Source: Septoria linicola
Lineage: Eukaryota; Ascomycota; Dothideomycetes; Mycosphaerellales; Mycosphaerellaceae
Direction: 5' to 3'
NCBI GenBank assembly: GCA_024114885.1
Contig: CP099425.1
Location: 248,001-312,000 of the forward strand
DNA: 64,000 nucleotides
Below are positions 35,801 to 49,019 of the stretch, one piece after another (position 1 is the first letter of the stretch; each line of letters begins with the position of its first letter). Below the pieces are notes generated by a model. That model saw nothing but the letters and a program-made list of their open reading frames with translations. It was not told the origin of the DNA and searched no databases. The position numbers and the translations under genes are program-made.

Positions 35801-37800
35801 TATAAGAGCTAACCTTTTAGGTCTTCTCTTAATAGACTTACCTAGGTATTTCTTTATCTTACCTATTATATAAATCCTATACTTATACTCTTCCTAGTTA
35901 GGAATTAGAATTCTTTCCTTTAGGTTAGTAACTTTATAAAAGTTTAAGAGTAACCCTCTTCTAAAGTATATAAATCTTCTATACTATAGCTCTTACTATT
36001 TTAGATCCTTCTCTAATAGAGTAGTATAAGTATTATTAACCTCTATAGGATTATATAGTAAGTAATATAACTTTTCCTATAAGAGAGGTAATATCTTACT
36101 AATAAACAGAATACCTCTAACTAGCTTAGTCTTTATAACTATTTAGCTATTTAGGGAGGTAAGAGTAAAATTAGGCTTTTAGACTCTAAATTACTTACTA
36201 AACTAATCCTATAATATAAGATTTACTTTAAGATTAGGAATAAATAGTACTCTATTAAGTAGAACTTCTTCTTCTAAGATTCCTTTTATCTATACTAGTC
36301 TAGAGTAGGTTATATAGAGGTATCCTCCTCCTACCTTAATCTATACTTTCTTCCTTAGTAGCTTTACTAATCTAAAGAAGGATAGTTAGTTAGTTATATA
36401 GGATAAGGTATAGGAATCTAATAGCTATTCTTAGAGTAATAACTTACCTTTAGCCTTAATTATAGAATAGGCTAACTTATCTTAATTATTATCTTCTAAT
36501 AGGGAATTATTATTACTTCTAGAACTAGAATAAGTTCTAGAATTAGAACTAGAACTAGACTCCTAGGCTAAAAATCCTTTCTTTAGAAGCTTTCTAGACT
36601 TTTCTATCCTCTAAAGCTATTTACCTATTCTCTAGATAGCCTTCTTTAGCTTATTATATAATAATAACTTATAGACAGCTTTCTTAATATATCTAGTATT
36701 CCTTAGTAAAAAGGATCTTCTAACCCTCTCTCTAAGGAATAATCCCTAAGGGTCCTTCTAGTTCTTAGTACTATTTCTCTACTAGGATAGTTTCTTAGTA
36801 GTAGAGAGGTTAGGATAATCTCTTAACTCGTGCTTCTCTTTCTTATAAAGCTAGTATATTAGTAGGGACTTTCCTTAATAGAGCTACCTAGGATAGAATA
36901 TAGCTAAACCTATATCTATCTTATCTAGATTGTCTCTTACCTTTTAGGACTTAAGTAGAAGGAGAATAGTATCTATATCTAAGGATAGTTAGGTTATAAT
37001 AGTATCCTTAGCTACTTAGTATAATATAGGTAAGGACTATAGGAGATGTTTTAGCCTTTTCTCTTAGCTCTAGTAGTAAGTTTCCTAAGGATTAATCTTA
37101 GTAATCCTCTTACCTAGACCTCTAAGGTATCTTTATACTTCCTTAATTGTCTTATTAGGTAATATCCTAAATATAATAAACTACTTAATTAGACTTATAG
37201 TATAGGACTTTAGGACTCTATTATACTTGTTCTAGAGAATTACCTATATCTTAGCTACTAATATAGTAATATACTATATCTCTAGCTCTATCTTATTATC
37301 TTTACTAATACTATATCTAATACTAAACCTATATACTATATTATCTTTTAAGAAATATTAATTCTAAGTAACATATATCTAGAGACTAGTGTCTTACTAA
37401 ACTATATATAGGTTCCCTCTAATAATTAGTTAGCTAATTGCCTAGAACTAGTCCTTTCCTTCTAGCTTGTCTATCTATAGCTTAAACTATTTCTTCTAGT
37501 TAGTTCTATCTAGGATTAGAATCCTTTAGCTCTTCTTGTCCTCTTAGTCTATTATAGGAATAGGTAAATAGAATAAATAATTAGTAGAATACTTTAGACT
37601 AGCTAAGGATTCTAGAGAAGAGTAATTTCTTATAGTAGGGAGACTAGCTCTAAGAGATAGGGATTCCTCGTATTTAGGAAATTACTAAGACTTAGATCTT
37701 TCTCTCTTAGTAGAGTTTCTACTACTAGGTAGTAGAAAGGCTAGGTAGCCTCTTCTAACTCTAGTAATACTAGATATAATAGTAGAGAACTAGGTAGGTA
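32860..37800 (-). pseudogene. Copia-A2 gag-pol polyprotein (decayed)
   Basis: The reverse complement parallels Copia-A1 throughout. RNase H lies near 33300, RT near 33550-34350 with the active-site remnant of YVDD as YINN (~33930), integrase near 35300-35950, protease near 36400 and gag from 36500 to 37800. The same aspartate codons are lost as in Copia-A1, so either this inactivation predates both copies or RIP hit the same sites twice. Stops occur in all domains. Confidence 0.88.
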
Positions 37801-37998
37801 TTAATAAAGTAGAAATATACTACTATCTTATAGAGATCTTTACTAACTTATATACTACTAGGTATAAACTAGCTTCGTTAGTAATATAGTTAGGGAAACT
37901 TCTAGGCCCTAAATGTTTTCTATAAACTATAAGGGATATAAGTAACCTATACTAACATAGGTTGCTCCTATTTAGTATATAAACCTAGGCTTATAACC

Positions 37999-38275
37999 TA
38001 TTAAAAGTAGAGAGCGTATTATATACTATATAATATTAAGGAGAGTATAGCGTAGTAAAGAAGAATAGAGGATTAATCTTAAACTAACTTATATATATAG
38101 TATAGTAGTAATATACTAGGAACTAAATATAAAGTTAATTAAGTTAGTTATCTAAGAAGAGAAGAAAGAGAAGCAAGATATACCTCTTACTAAGCCTTAG
38201 GTAGATACCTTAGGCATCTAGAACTATGCTCAGATATCTATATCTAGACTAAGTATCTAGGATATATTCTTAATA
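37999..38275 (-). repeat. Copia-A2 5' LTR
   Basis: 277 bp on the minus strand. The internal side (AGGCTTATAACC, 37987-37998) is the reverse of the primer-binding-site region seen after the Copia-A1 5' LTR. Confidence 0.93.
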
Positions 38276-38280
38276 ATAAC

Positions 38281-38545
38281 TACTCTAATACTAACTCTCT
38301 AGGTAGGTATAAGAGTAGCTATTATAGAACAAGACCTATTTAGAGAGTAATAGTCTTATAATATATAGGTTAAACGATAGTAACGAGCTTAAACTAGTAG
38401 TCCTAGGACTAAGAGCCTATACTAGGACCGTAGGATATTAAATTAATTAAGTAGAGTAAATATTACTATCTTAGAAACGAGCTACTACCTTGCTTTTATA
38501 CTAAAGCTACTAAGTATAGTAGGTAGGTAGGCCTTTACCTTACTA
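38281..38545 (-). repeat. Y1 5' LTR, second part
   Basis: Continuation of the LTR after Copia-A2, ending CCTTTACCTTACTA like the other Y LTRs. The next base begins Y3 DNA without a matching target duplication. Confidence 0.88.
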
Positions 38546-40029
38546 CTACCTAGGTATAAGTATCTATAGATCTTTATTAGTAAGCTATTAGTAATAACTT
38601 AATAAGAAAAGGAGAGTTATATACGCTAGCTATTAACGGAGCTTAAAGAAGAAGTAGAAGACTTAGTAGTTTAAAGGCTAAAACTAGCCTAGTAGAGCTA
38701 AAGAAGTAGAAATTTAATAGGTAATACTTAATTAGTAGTATAAGCTAAGATCTAGCTACTAAAGCCTAGCCTCTACTATAAGAAAAACTAATCTTCCTAA
38801 GTCTATACTATCCTAAGCGCTTCGTTTAGTCCTAAAGCTACTATTAAGCTCTAATTAAAGCTTCTTAAGCTTATAATTTACTAGATTAGTAGAAATCTAG
38901 CTAAGTCTTAACTATTCTAAGCGCTTCTTTTATTCCTAAAGCTACTATTAAGCTCTAGTCTAAGCTTCCTAAGCTTCTCTTTTACTAGATTAGTAGGAAT
39001 CTAGCTAAATCCTAACTATCTCGACGCTATTTTCTAAAGCTAAGATAAGTATCTATATAGCTAGTTACTCCTCTAAACTTAACTTTTAAGTATAGAGTTT
39101 ATATCTACTAACTAACCTACCGTCCTACTCCTTTTTCTAAGTCCTAAGCCTACTATTACTATAACAGTTAGCTATTCTAAGCTACTTTCTACTACTAGGC
39201 CTTAAAGATCTAAGCTAGACCTAGGCTCTTAAAGCTCTTTTCTACTAGTAATTTCTAAGGTTAGTACTACGATCTATCTTCCTAGAGCCCTTTTCTATTA
39301 CTAATTAGCGAAGTAAAATAAGGATTTTCTATTCTAAAGGCCTTTTTACTACTAATTTTTGCCTAACTAAAAGAATCGCTAAAAATATTAGTTTCTAGTA
39401 TAGAATTCTTAAAGTTTAAGGTTTTTAGCCTATATAAAGGTAGAGAGGCTTGAATCTTTAGTAATAGTAGCTTTAATTACTCCTTTCTAGCTATTAATTA
39501 TAGCGCTAGTAGTCTCTTATAATATAGAAAGCGCGATCTAGTAAGCTAACTAGGTATATAAAAATAAGGCTCTTTTAAGTTAGTAGAAGTAACGACGACG
39601 GTATCTAAGTCTTAGTCCTCGTTAGCGATAGTAAGGTATATACTACGATAATTAGTAGTAGTATTAGTAGTATACGATAGCTATAGAAGCGTTAAGGTAA
39701 AATAAACTTTTAGTTATCTTTTTAAATAATAACTAAAACTTACGTAACTAAGCTCTACGTATAGACCTCTAATCCTAACGGAAGTTACGCTACTATAATA
39801 AGGTATATAATTAGACTACTTTTATACTCTAAACGATCTCTTCTTCCTTATTAACTATTAATTAGTTACTATAGAGCCTTACTTCTATTAAAGTCGGTTC
39901 TTATCTTTCGTTACTACCTAGTAACGCTACCTAGCTATTTATATACGTAAGTAGTAACTAATATAATAGAAAACTCTTTAACTAGTTACGTACTCGACCC
40001 TCCTCGCTATTAAAGTTACTTATTACTAG
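38546..40029 (+). mobile_element. Y3 fragment, post-integrase region (+)
   Basis: It matches the reverse complement of about 22260-23757 of Y1 and continues, after Y2 is removed, at 59932. Its left edge is a broken end against the Y1 LTR. It ends at TTACTAG, the target of Y2, with the CTAG duplication at 40026-40029. It holds part of the coding-like region downstream of pol and no recognised domain. Confidence 0.85.
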
Positions 40030-40308
40030 TAATAGATAATAACTACTCTAATACTAATCTCCTAGGTAGGTATAAGAGTAGCTATTATAGAACAAGACCT
40101 ATTCGGAGAGTAATAGTCTTGTAATATATAGGTTAAATAGTAGTAACGAGCTTAAACTAGTAGTCCTAGGACTAAGAGCCTATACTAGAACTATAGGATA
40201 TTAAATTAATTAAGTAGAGTAAATATTACTATCTTAGAAATAAGCTACTACCTTACTTTTATACTAAAGCTACTATATACGGTATATAGGTAGGCCTTTA
40301 CCTTACTA
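40030..40308 (-). repeat. Y2 3' LTR
   Basis: 279 bp, collinear with 59653-59931 without indels. The polypurine tract (minus strand) follows at 40309-40324. Confidence 0.93.
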
Positions 40309-40324
40309 ATCCTCCCTTTCTTAG

Positions 40325-43300
40325 TATCTAACTAGATACCTAACTACCTATAGATCTTACGTAGAATCGCTTAAAGCTAGCTAGTTTTCCTATTAAAGTC
40401 TATTAAACTTTTAATTAGAGGCCTATTAAATAGTTACCTTTTCTAATAATAATTACTAAAAACACTTTCTTAGATCTAGTTATTATTCGCTAGACGCTAC
40501 TCTTCTACTATATTCTTAGAGATCTCTTTAGAAATAGCCTCTCTCTTCTTCGATACTAATACTTCTAAGTTACTACCTACGCTTATAAAGCTAGCTTTGC
40601 TAAATATATACTCTTTAATATCTATAACTATAGCGGAGGTAGTAGCGAATTAAGCTTTAGCTATAGTCTACTACTTAGCTATATAGACCTTAAACTCCTC
40701 CTTACTTATACTAAAGAGCTTCTTTATTTCTATACTTACTACCTAATCCGTCTATAGAACTTAGCCTACTAAGGTATTAGAAATCGGGCCTAGGCTAGTT
40801 AATAGTATCTCTATAGCGAAAGGTTTTATCGCTCGTATAAGGTATATAGTACCTAAAGCTATAAAGAGTATCTACTCGCGATAGAGATATACGCTATAGA
40901 TCGTTAGAACGTTAATATAATTACTATTAGGTAGCTTATCTAATATATAACTCTTAGAGTAGGCTAGAAATACTATTAGAATTATACGATACTCTTTACC
41001 TACGCGAGTATACTACTAAGAGACGTAGAGATACGAAATAACTAGCGAGCCTATATTAGTATAAAGATTCTTCTAACTAAGCTTAAGGTTAGCTTTTATA
41101 TCGTTAGTAATTACTAGAGTTATAGTCTCGACGAAGCCTATACTATAGCTTTACTTATTAGCGATAATACGCCTTACTAGTAGCTTCGCCTCCTTATAGT
41201 TAAAGAACCTATTACTAATCGTATTAGAGGTTAGTAAAAGTCGTCCTCTCTCGCTAGTATCGTCTAGAGAGATTATAAACTAAACCTAATTAAGGCCTCT
41301 TTCCTTAAGTAATATATTCTTATTTAAAGCGATATACTAGAAGCCGTTAAGGTAGTTAGAACTAGCCTTATCGTCGAAGATATAAAAGGTAGTAGATAGG
41401 TAGGCTACGTATTTAATAGTCGTGTATAGAGTAGTAACTAGCTAATATAGCTATAGTAGAGGATACTAGCGAAGAAGCTATTAAGATAGCGAGTACTATA
41501 TACTACGAGACTAACTATACTTACTAATAGCTATATTATACTATCGATATAGTACGAACTCCTACTATATAACTTTAAGTAAAGAGTCTAGAATCTAAAA
41601 TAGGCCTCTAGTAGAAAGAGAATAAAAGAGGAAGCTATAATTAGTCTAGGTACTCTTATTACTATCGTAGTCTAAGAGCTCCTAAGCCTTCTAATAGATA
41701 TTAGAAGTAACCTTTAAGTCTACGTCGGTTACTACGAACTAAAAGGGTCTAAGATAGCTTCTATCTATCTCGTATATTAGAGCGTTAATATCGTCCTCTA
41801 GTTCCTAAGTATTAGTACTCTTCTTACTATAATAAGTACGTTCTACTAGCTTAAGGAAGAAAGTATTCGCTTCTAGCTTAAACTATATCCGATTTTAAAT
41901 ATTCTAGGCGATAAGGGCTTAGAGATTAGCTATACTACCTATCTAAATAATACGTTAATAGAGAGTATACGTTACTTTAGCTATTCTTAGTAGCTTTAAA
42001 CCTATAGTATTACCTATCTTAGTCGTATATTCTTTATAAAGAGGCTAGCTAAGGTATAGAGGAATATTAATTAAAGCGTAGCTCTTAGCTACCTTCTTCT
42101 TCTTCTAGATATTATCGACCTTTTTAAAAGCTCTACTATCGATTATATAGTAGTAGACTTTAGAGGTAATACTATCCTTTATATAAGCCTAGTAACGTAG
42201 ATCGAGCTCTAAGTCGCTCTCTAGCTTAATTCTACTATTATCTTCTTAATACGATTAGCGATAGGCGCTATAGACCTAGTAGCGGCTCTATCGTAGGTAA
42301 CCCTTAGTCTTATATAGGATCGCTATTACCTAAAGCGCTTAGTATAGGAGAAGTCTCGATCGAGGTAATAATAGTTTCTCTAGTACGAAGTCTAGTAATC
42401 CTTCTACTTTTACGAAGAGCCTATATCGATTTAGGTATAGGTTTCTTTACTAAGCTTAGTATTAACTTCTCTAATTAAGCTTTTAGCCTCTATATAGTAC
42501 TAGGCGATATAGAATCTCTAAGGCGAGGCTCTAGAGTTATAAGTAAGTTACTTTCTTCTTCTCGACTAGAGTTTAGAGTAGGACTAGATAAGGATAGGCT
42601 CTTAGGCGTAGAGAAAGAGAGATATCTATTAGGTCTTAGGTTTCTAGGAGAAGGTAACGAGCTATAAGATATTAAGAGCTATTTCTCTACTACTAGAAAT
42701 ATATAGGTCGGTTCTTTAAAGGTCTCTCCTTTACGTTTTTTCTTAGTAAGCTTAACTATAAATCTATACTAATTAAGTTTATAGCCTACCTCTAGATATA
42801 CCTCTCTTATCTTATAGCTAAATACGTCGACTTACGAGAGCGCTTTTTTAAACTTGTTCTAGTAGCGTCTTCTATCTAAGTTCGTATTAATAAAGCCTAA
42901 GCTCTACGAGCTAGGAGTCTTCTTACTTCTCTATAGCTAAAAATACTAGCTATAAGAGAATATATTCGCTACCTACTAATAGAAACGATCTTACTTTTAC
43001 TATACTAAGAAAACCTAGTCTTTAGGCTTACTTTCTTTAAAGACGCCTTTATACTTATTTAACTATTAATAAAGGTTCCTAAGTATCTCTTTATTATATA
43101 AGACTTAGTTAAGGAAAAAGAAATTCTACTTATACCTAAACTCTATATATAGCTACTACTAAATTAAATTTCTCTCTTTTACTAAGTCTCGACCTTTTTA
43201 GTATATTTTCTTTATATTATCACGTTTTATACTCTACGCGTTAAGGTGTTTTAGTAAAATCTTAGCTAAGAGGCGTTTAAAGAAGTTAAATATACTAATC

Positions 43301-45234
43301 TTTATTCTATCGTTTACTTCCTCGACTTACTTAAGTACTAAGTCGATACTCTTCTCTTATTCTTATAGTATTTCTAGTAATAGAATAGCTTCGATAGCGT
43401 TATTAAGGTTCGTTATACTAGTAAGAGATCTACTTAAAGGCTAGAAACTAATAAGAGAGCCTTCGCGATTAGTACGAGCGAGCGCTATATCTTATATAGA
43501 ACTTAAAGAAGCTATCTATCGTCTTTTCTTTAGAGACTCTTATCTAGGTAGTTCTTATATTAGACTTTAGATAGGCGAGGTAGAAGGCGAAAGCGCTAGT
43601 CTTAATAAGCGTTTAGGCGTTAAAGAACGCTAGAAAGGGGAAGTCTTATTCTTTATATATAATAGAGAAAGAGAACGTCTTTAGATAGTCGTATTAGTAG
43701 CTTAAGGCGATATAAAGCGCGTAACTAGTAATAAGTAACTTAAATAGCGAGGAGGGTCGAGCGCGTAACCGGTTAAAGAGTTTTCTATTATATTAGTTAC
43801 TACTTACGTATATAAATAGCTAGGTAGCGTTACTAGGTAGTAACGAAAGATAAGAACCGACCTTAATAGAAGTAAGGCTCTATAGTAACTAATTAATAGT
43901 TAATAAGGAAGAAGAGATTGTTTAGAGTATAAAAGTACTCTAATTATATACCTCGTCGTAGTAGCGTAACTTCTATTAGGATTAGAGGTCTATATATAAG
44001 GCTTAGTTACGTAAGGTTTAGTTATTATTTAAAAAGATAACTAAAGGTTTACTTTACCTTAACGCTTCTATAGCTATTATATACTACTAACGCTACTACT
44101 AACTACTATAGTATATACCTTACTATCGCTAATAAGGACTAAGATATAGATACTATCGTCGTTACTCCTACTAACTTAAAAGAGCCTTATTTTTCGTATA
44201 CCTAGTCGGCTTACTAGATCGCGCTTTCTATATCGTAAGAGACCGCTAACGCTATAATTAATAGCTAGAAAGAAGCAATTAGAGCTACTATTACTAAAGA
44301 TTCAAGCCTCTCTCTTCTTTATATAAGCTAAAAACCTTAAACTTTAAGAATTCTATACTAGAAACTAATATTTTTAGCGATTCCTTTAGTTAGGTAAAAA
44401 TTAGTAGTAAAAAGGCCTTTAGGATAGAAAGTCCTTATCTTACTTCGCTAATTAGTAATAGAAAAGGGCTCTAGGAAGGTAGATCGTAGTACTAACCTTA
44501 GAAATTACTTATAGAAAAGAGCTTTAGAGGCCTAGGTCTAGCTTAGATTTTTAAGGCCTAATAGTAGAAAGTAGCTTAGGATAGCTAACTTTTATAGCGA
44601 TAGTAGGCTTAGGACTTAGGAAAAGGAGTAGGATAGTAGGTTAGCTAGTAGATATAAAATCTATACCTAGAAGTTAAGTTTAAAGAAGTAACTAGCTATA
44701 TAGATATTTATCTTAGCTATAGAAAATAGCGTCGAGATAGTTAGGATTTAGCTAGAATCTTACTAATCTAGTAAAAGAGAAATTTAGAAAGCTCTAATTA
44801 GAGCTTAATAGTAGCTTTAGGAATAAAAGAAGCGCTTAGGATAGTTAAGATTTAGTTAGATTTCTACTAGTCTAGTAAATTATAAGCTTAAGAAGCTCCT
44901 ATTAGAGCTTAATAGTAGCTTTAGGACTAAAAGAAGTACTTAGAATAGTTAAGATTTAGGAAGATTAGCTCTTTTTATAGTAGAGGCTAGGCTTTAGTAG
45001 CTAGATCTTAGCTTATACCTCTAATTAAGTATTACCTATCGAATTTCTACTTCTTTAGCTCTACTAGGCTAGCTTTAGCCTTTAAACTACTAAGTCTTCT
45101 ACTTCTTCTTTAAGCTCTATTAATAGCTAGCGTATATAACTCTCTCTTTCTTATTAAGTTATTACTAATAGCTTACTAATAAAGATCTATAGATACTTAT
45201 ACCTAGATAGAAGTTCTAGTTCTATAATCTTCTC
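40325..45234 (-). pseudogene. Y2 3' region downstream of pol, unrecognised
   Basis: Homologous to 18883-23779 of Y1 with many transitions and few indels. The same readable segments occur on the minus strand and no domain is recognised. Conservation of frame among three copies would test whether it was protein coding before RIP. Confidence 0.5.
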
Positions 45235-48200
45235 TATTAGTAGTAGTACTTCTTCTAGTTTAACCTAATCTAGAACTAGCTTTAGGTTTTCTTATAGAAA
45301 AGTATATTTCTTAAAGTCTATCTTCTTATAGATATACTTACGTTTTAAGCTATCTAGTTCCTTAAGCTTATACGATACGCTACTCTATAATACTTTAGAT
45401 ACTTTAAAAGAGCCTTCCTATCTAAATACGAGCTTATAGAAGAAGCTAGTCTTTAACTTAGAGCGATATACTAATACGAGATTATCTTCCTTTAGTATAG
45501 TAAGGTCTATATAACGATATTTATCGAAGTACGCCTTGTTCTATTCTTAGAGACGCTATTAACGTAGTCGTCCTTCTTCTATAGTCGTTTCTATAGCTTC
45601 TAGAGCTTAAGCTCGAATCGTAAGAAGCTCTATTCTAGTCTTAACCTTATCTTAATCTATAATCTAGAAGGTATAGTGTTCTAGCTCGATTAAGAGTACG
45701 ACGTCTCGCTTAATTATTACTTCTAATAGCGTTAGGCTAGTAGTAGAGACTATCGTCGTCCTCTCTACCTATAATACTACTAGAATATAGTCTCTAATTA
45801 AATAAAGGCTACTATTAGATAGCTTTAAGTAAGCGTCTAGTATCGTTTTATAGCCGACTTTAACGATAGCGTTAGATTAAGAGTAGTATAGCGAAATATT
45901 AATACGTTTAATACTATACGATAGTAGTAGCTTTTCTACGTTACTAAGGTTAGTCTTATAGTTATTAAAGATAACTTCTATAGTAGTACTCTATCGGTAA
46001 AAGATCTCTTTCTATATAAACCTTACTATCTATACTAAGGAGATACTCTTCGCTAGATACTAGAATATACGTACTTCTAGCTAGCGCGATAGAGATTCGC
46101 GTATAACTATTAACGAATAGTTCTTCGAGATATATAAGCTATCGATATACTACTACTAGCTGACTATAACTTAGAGCGGGATCTATAGTTCTCTAGGTAC
46201 CTATCTCCTATACTAAAGACTATGAATAGTATATTACTAAATAGCTAGCGAAATCTAGGCCTAAACTCTATCTTACTACTCTCGTTTTTAGATAGGATTA
46301 TACGTCTATTTAGCGCTATAGTAACTGTTCTTATAATAGTACGCTCTAATAATACGAGCTCGCGCTTTAGATTTATTAATAACTCGCTATAGAGGTCTAG
46401 CTACTCGTTCTTAGCGCTAGAGCTAGTTATTCTTAATATAAAATAGCTAATACTTCTTTCTTAACTACTTATACTCGTTATTAGAAACTCTCTTAGGTCT
46501 TTATATTCGTATAAGTACGAAAGCGATATTTATTAACTCCTAAGAGTAGATCTTATTAATTATAGGTAGCTCGCTCTAAATTACCTATATAGAGAAAACG
46601 TTAACGTAAAAGATATTAAAGAATTACTCGTTAATTATTAGATCTATATCTTCTTCCTATTCTATAGCCTCTATATCTTTAAGCGTAATAGGCTTCCTTA
46701 ATAGCGAATCTAGAGCTATATACTTCTTACTAGGAATATATATAACGTTAAAGTCGAAGAGGTAGATCTATACTAGCTAGCGCGTTATTACTATATTAGG
46801 CAAATTAGATATAGCTTTATTAAGCTAGTAAACGAGAGTATTTATATTAGTCTCTAGTTAGAAGTATACTCTAAATAGCTATAGTTTTAGCTTCCTTAAT
46901 ACCTTTAGTATACTAAGGTATTCGCGCTTTCTAGTATCGTACTTAACTTCTACTAGATTAAATAGGCTAGACTTATATCGAACTAGATAGTAGAGAAGTA
47001 GCTCGTCTCGATTATATTAGGAAAGTATATATCTCTAATCTCTACTACTCGAATCTACGCCTACGATAATAAGTCCTACTCCTTCTCTATAGTTAAGAGT
47101 AACTAAGGCTAGAGCTAAAACTAGTACCTTTAAGATAATATCTTTAGCTAGTTAGTATTTAGTAGTCTATTAAAACTTAGTATCCTTCTATAAGAGTTTA
47201 AATAGTAGAGTAAGGATAATCGTAAAACCTTTAACCTAGACGTAGTAGTACGTAACTACGCTAAGGAAGGTTTAAACGTCTTTCTAATTTTCTAGGTTTA
47301 GCTATTTCTTAATCTTCGCTACTCTTACGAAGTCTAGATAGCGACTATTAATACTAGTAAGATAACTAACGATTACTAACTATTTATAATAAAGCTATAA
47401 CTTATTAAAAGCTATAGTTATATTAGCTCGTTCTATATTATAGAGAACGTCGTCTATAGCTATAATATATTTAATAACGTAATAGTAAAGGCTAGGTTTA
47501 ACTTCTTTACTATCGTACTTCGTCTTAGGCTCTTTAATACTAATATTATTAAGGAACAGCTATACCTTATACGAGATATACTCTATAAGTACTTAATTAA
47601 TAATACGAACGAACTAGGTAATAGAATTCGTAGCTCCTTATAGTAACGTTATCTACTATAATAAGCCTAGTAGTAAATCGAAGCTTATAAGGTCTCTATA
47701 TAATTTATCGAGTAGGATTTAGTTATATCTAGAGAAGATATTAACTAGTAAGGCTAGCGCGTAGCTAGTAAAGTCCTTAGAGAAACTCTTACCGTTAGGA
47801 AGTAAGTTTAAGTCTCTTATAGTAACTTAATTAAACTTCTAAGCTACGTTAATTAATTAATACTTCTTTAGCTTACCTATCTCTATCTTCTTACTAATAA
47901 GGAAGTATAAGTTTCGATAAGTACTATAGTATAGCTTAAGAGTCCTAGCTTAGATCTATTATCTTAGTATATCTTCTACGATATATCGTAGAGACGGGTT
48001 TAGCTTAAAGCCTAGATACTATTATAGCTCGTAAGGAACTATTCGAATCTTCTATAGTAGAGTAATATTAGGATTAATTCAGCCTAAATACGTAAGGTCT
48101 TATATAAAGGTAGCTTCTCGATTCTTTAGTATATAGTATAACAAATCTAGCTCCTTTAGTAGTAGTTCTATACTAGGTTTAAACTTCGTAAGCTATTTAG

Positions 48201-48540
48201 GCGTAAGGCGTAATCTAGGCTCGATTACTAAGAACCTTTTAGTTAGGTACTTACTATCGTAAGATCTAGTACTAGGTAGTATAGCCGCTTCCTTCTCGAT
48301 ATAAGTCCGTCGCTAATCTTTTAATCTACTAGGGTTTAAGCTATTAGTTATAGTAATATTAGTATTTACTAGTTTAATCTTATTAGTAACTTACTTATAA
48401 AGAGTATAGGCGCTAATATAATTATCTAGCTTCCGCTACTCTATAGCTTCTTTATTATAAGCCTTCTCTACTACTATATTAATAGTAGCTAAGATAACGT
48501 ACGTCTCCTTACTAAGCTCGTCGTCTACTTTATTAGAGAT
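45235..48540 (-). pseudogene. Y2 pol: RT, RNase H, integrase (decayed)
   Basis: Homologous to 23780-26940 of Y1, offset by about 21,455. The RT active-site remnant FLNNI lies near 47545 and the integrase C-terminal NKAYFDKYR near 45535. Stops are distributed through all domains. RIP has removed the catalytic aspartates as in Y1. Confidence 0.85.
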
Positions 48541-48670
48541 AACCTCGTCGTAGAGTCTAGGTTCTTAGATAGCTAGCTCTACCTCTCTAAGCTTCTTATA
48601 GGCAATTATTAAGTATTCGCCTCTATAATTTAAACCCTAGCTTAATTAAGATACTAGTATAGTATCGTTA

Positions 48671-48842
48671 TATAAGAGCTAGGTAAGGTCGAAGGCTAAG
48701 ACCTGCCTTAGGCTCGTAGGCTTAGCGCACGGTACAATTATAGTACGCGTATATATCTGAAAGGAGGCAAGAATTAGTCTTACGACATCCTAATAGTCTT
48801 ATTAGGAGGGCGCTCTATATATTACGACATACCCCTTTTATA
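48671..48842 (+). repeat. Chromovirus 5' LTR
   Basis: 172 bp, TATAAGAGCTAGG to CCCCTTTTATA (from TGTAAGAG...TTTACA). It is very similar to the 3' copy, with differences mostly C/T and G/A. I could not assign the primer-binding site (ATTCTAATTC follows). Confidence 0.93.
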
Positions 48843-49019
48843 ATTCTAATTCTTCTCCTTCTAAGAGTAGTAATCTATAGAGGCCTATAGCTCCCTAATA
48901 TAACGTAGGCACGGCGCCGCTAGGGCTCGTAATAGGCGAAGTAGACGATTAAGGTAATCCTAAAGAGGCTAACGAGGTTTAAGAGTAGGAGTCTACTAGT
49001 ATAACCGAAGACGGTACGT

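Larger units (their letters stand above)
31980..38275 (-). mobile_element. Copia-A2, full-length Ty1/Copia element (-)
   Basis: 6,296 bp, identical in length to Copia-A1. LTRs lie at 31980-32256 and 37999-38275. ATAAC flanks it at 31975-31979 and 38276-38280. Removing the element and one ATAAC restores the Y1 LTR, so it inserted into that LTR. It keeps a little more CC/GG sequence than the fragment at 2526-4892. Coding is on the minus strand. Confidence 0.96.
18588..38545 (-). mobile_element. Y1, very long Ty3/Gypsy element (-), split by Copia-A2
   Basis: 279-bp LTRs lie at 18588-18866 and at 31966-31979 plus 38281-38545. Without Copia-A2 and its duplication the element is about 13.66 kb, long for a Gypsy element. 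The pol is on the minus strand, and the polypurine tract beside the left LTR confirms that direction. Y2 has the same organisation and is bounded by a target duplication, so the whole length behaves as one transposed unit. Y1 itself lacks matching flanks (ATAG at left, CTAC at right) and joins unrelated Copia-A and Y3 DNA, suggesting recombination at one end. Confidence 0.88.
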
